DNA from: JAAYZM01 sp964510785
GTDB lineage: Bacteria; Actinomycetota; Actinomycetes; Actinomycetales; Cellulomonadaceae
DNA length: 7,053 bases
Reading direction: 5' to 3'
NCBI GenBank assembly: GCA_964510785.1
Contig: CAZECM010000128.1
Location: 1-7,053 of the forward strand
The stretch's first letter is position 1; every line of letters begins with the position of its first letter. The notes below the pieces were generated by a model. The model did no database searches. It saw only the letters and a list, made by a program, of their open reading frames with translations, and had not been told where the DNA came from. Made by a program: the position numbers and the translations under genes. Positions 5,484 through 7,053 of this stretch are shown here, in pieces.

Positions 5484-5924
5484 ATGGCTGACTCGTCCTC
5501 CGTGCAGCCGGTCTCGACACCGGTCGAAGAGTTCCTCGCCTCGAGCGATCCCGACGGTTCGCTCACGGCGATCGACGCCGTCATCGCGGCCGCGCTGCCG
5601 AACGGCACGCGTGTGCTGTGGCAAGGCGTCTTCTGGGGCGGCACCGACCAGACGATCATCGGCTATGGCCACACGAGCCAGCCTCGACCGCGCGGCAAGA
5701 CGGTCGAGTGGTTCCTCATCGGCCTCGCGCGACAGAAGAACTACCTCAGCCTCTACGTGAACGCCGCGGACGGCGACGTCCGCTTGTCGCAGCTCTACGG
5801 GCCGCGACTCGGGAAGGTCAAGGCCGGTCCGGCCAACATCACGTTCGCCTCCGCCGACGTCATCGACCTCGCGGTGCTCGACGAGCTGGTGCGACACGCC
5901 GGCCGCGTCATGGAGTACACGTAG
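5484..5924 (+). CDS. DUF1801-domain protein
   Basis: Small soluble protein of 146 residues with the DUF1801 pattern: an N-terminal helix with TPVEEFLAS, a central VLWQGVFWGG...IIGYGH, then the hallmark EWFLIGLARQKNYLSLYVN (75-93) and YGPRLGKVKAGPANITF (105-121). It ends in a helix, LAVLDELVRHAGRVM. The fold is frataxin-like and some relatives have been called iron chaperones, but the function is not established and none is claimed here. There is no signal peptide or membrane segment. The ATG has only a weak upstream GTAGG, so another start is possible, but the conserved domain begins soon after. It stops 11 bp before the end of the convergent UvrA-like gene. Confidence 0.85.
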   Translation: MADSSSVQPVSTPVEEFLASSDPDGSLTAIDAVIAAALPNGTRVLWQGVFWGGTDQTIIGYGHTSQPRPRGKTVEWFLIGLARQKNYLSLYVNAADGDVRLSQLYGPRLGKVKAGPANITFASADVIDLAVLDELVRHAGRVMEYT

Positions 5925-5935
5925 GCCCGTGCACC

Positions 5936-7053
<1,118 letters not shown>

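Overview
This window comes from a high-GC actinobacterium. Codon third positions are almost all G or C, GTG starts occur, the SigE-type ECF sigma factor is of an actinobacterial kind, and the ArsR has an N-terminal Cys-Cys pair like that of Corynebacterium. The overall look fits Micrococcales (Cellulomonadaceae-like), but that placement is an inference from style, not from a marker gene.

Layout. Bases 1-2052 (+) hold the C-terminal two thirds of a biotin-dependent pyruvate carboxylase, cut by the window start. Next on the same strand is a GNAT acetyltransferase (2102-2638), whose start region is covered by a 17-bp inverted repeat. Converging on it from the minus strand is a two-gene unit: an ECF sigma factor (3984-3475) followed, with an ATGA overlap, by a single-pass membrane protein (3478-2657) that is probably its anti-sigma factor or sensor. 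A possible ECF-type promoter lies just upstream of the sigma gene. Bases 4098-5343 are a compact arsenic module: arsR (-) and the arsenite methyltransferase gene arsM (+) diverge from a 115-bp control region. That region contains a near-perfect 14-bp palindrome and several TCGAT/ATCGAT elements. Then come a DUF1801 protein (5484-5924, +) and, converging on it 11 bp away, the C-terminal half of a UvrA-like ABC ATPase (7053-5936, -), cut by the window end.

How the parts work together. The arsenic pair makes a self-contained prediction: ArsR releases its operator on binding As(III), and ArsM then methylates the arsenite. No efflux pump or arsenate reductase lies next to the pair in this window. 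The sigma/membrane-protein pair looks like an envelope-signal switch with translational coupling and possibly autoregulation. Pyruvate carboxylase is housekeeping anaplerosis. The GNAT, DUF1801 and UvrA-like genes show no obvious functional link to their neighbours.

No gene-free stretch exceeds 140 bases. No tRNA, rRNA, CRISPR array, transposase or attachment site was recognised. I see no strong case for a wholly new system. The points most worth a second look are the arsR-arsM control region, the ECF pair with its candidate promoter, and the UvrA paralogue.
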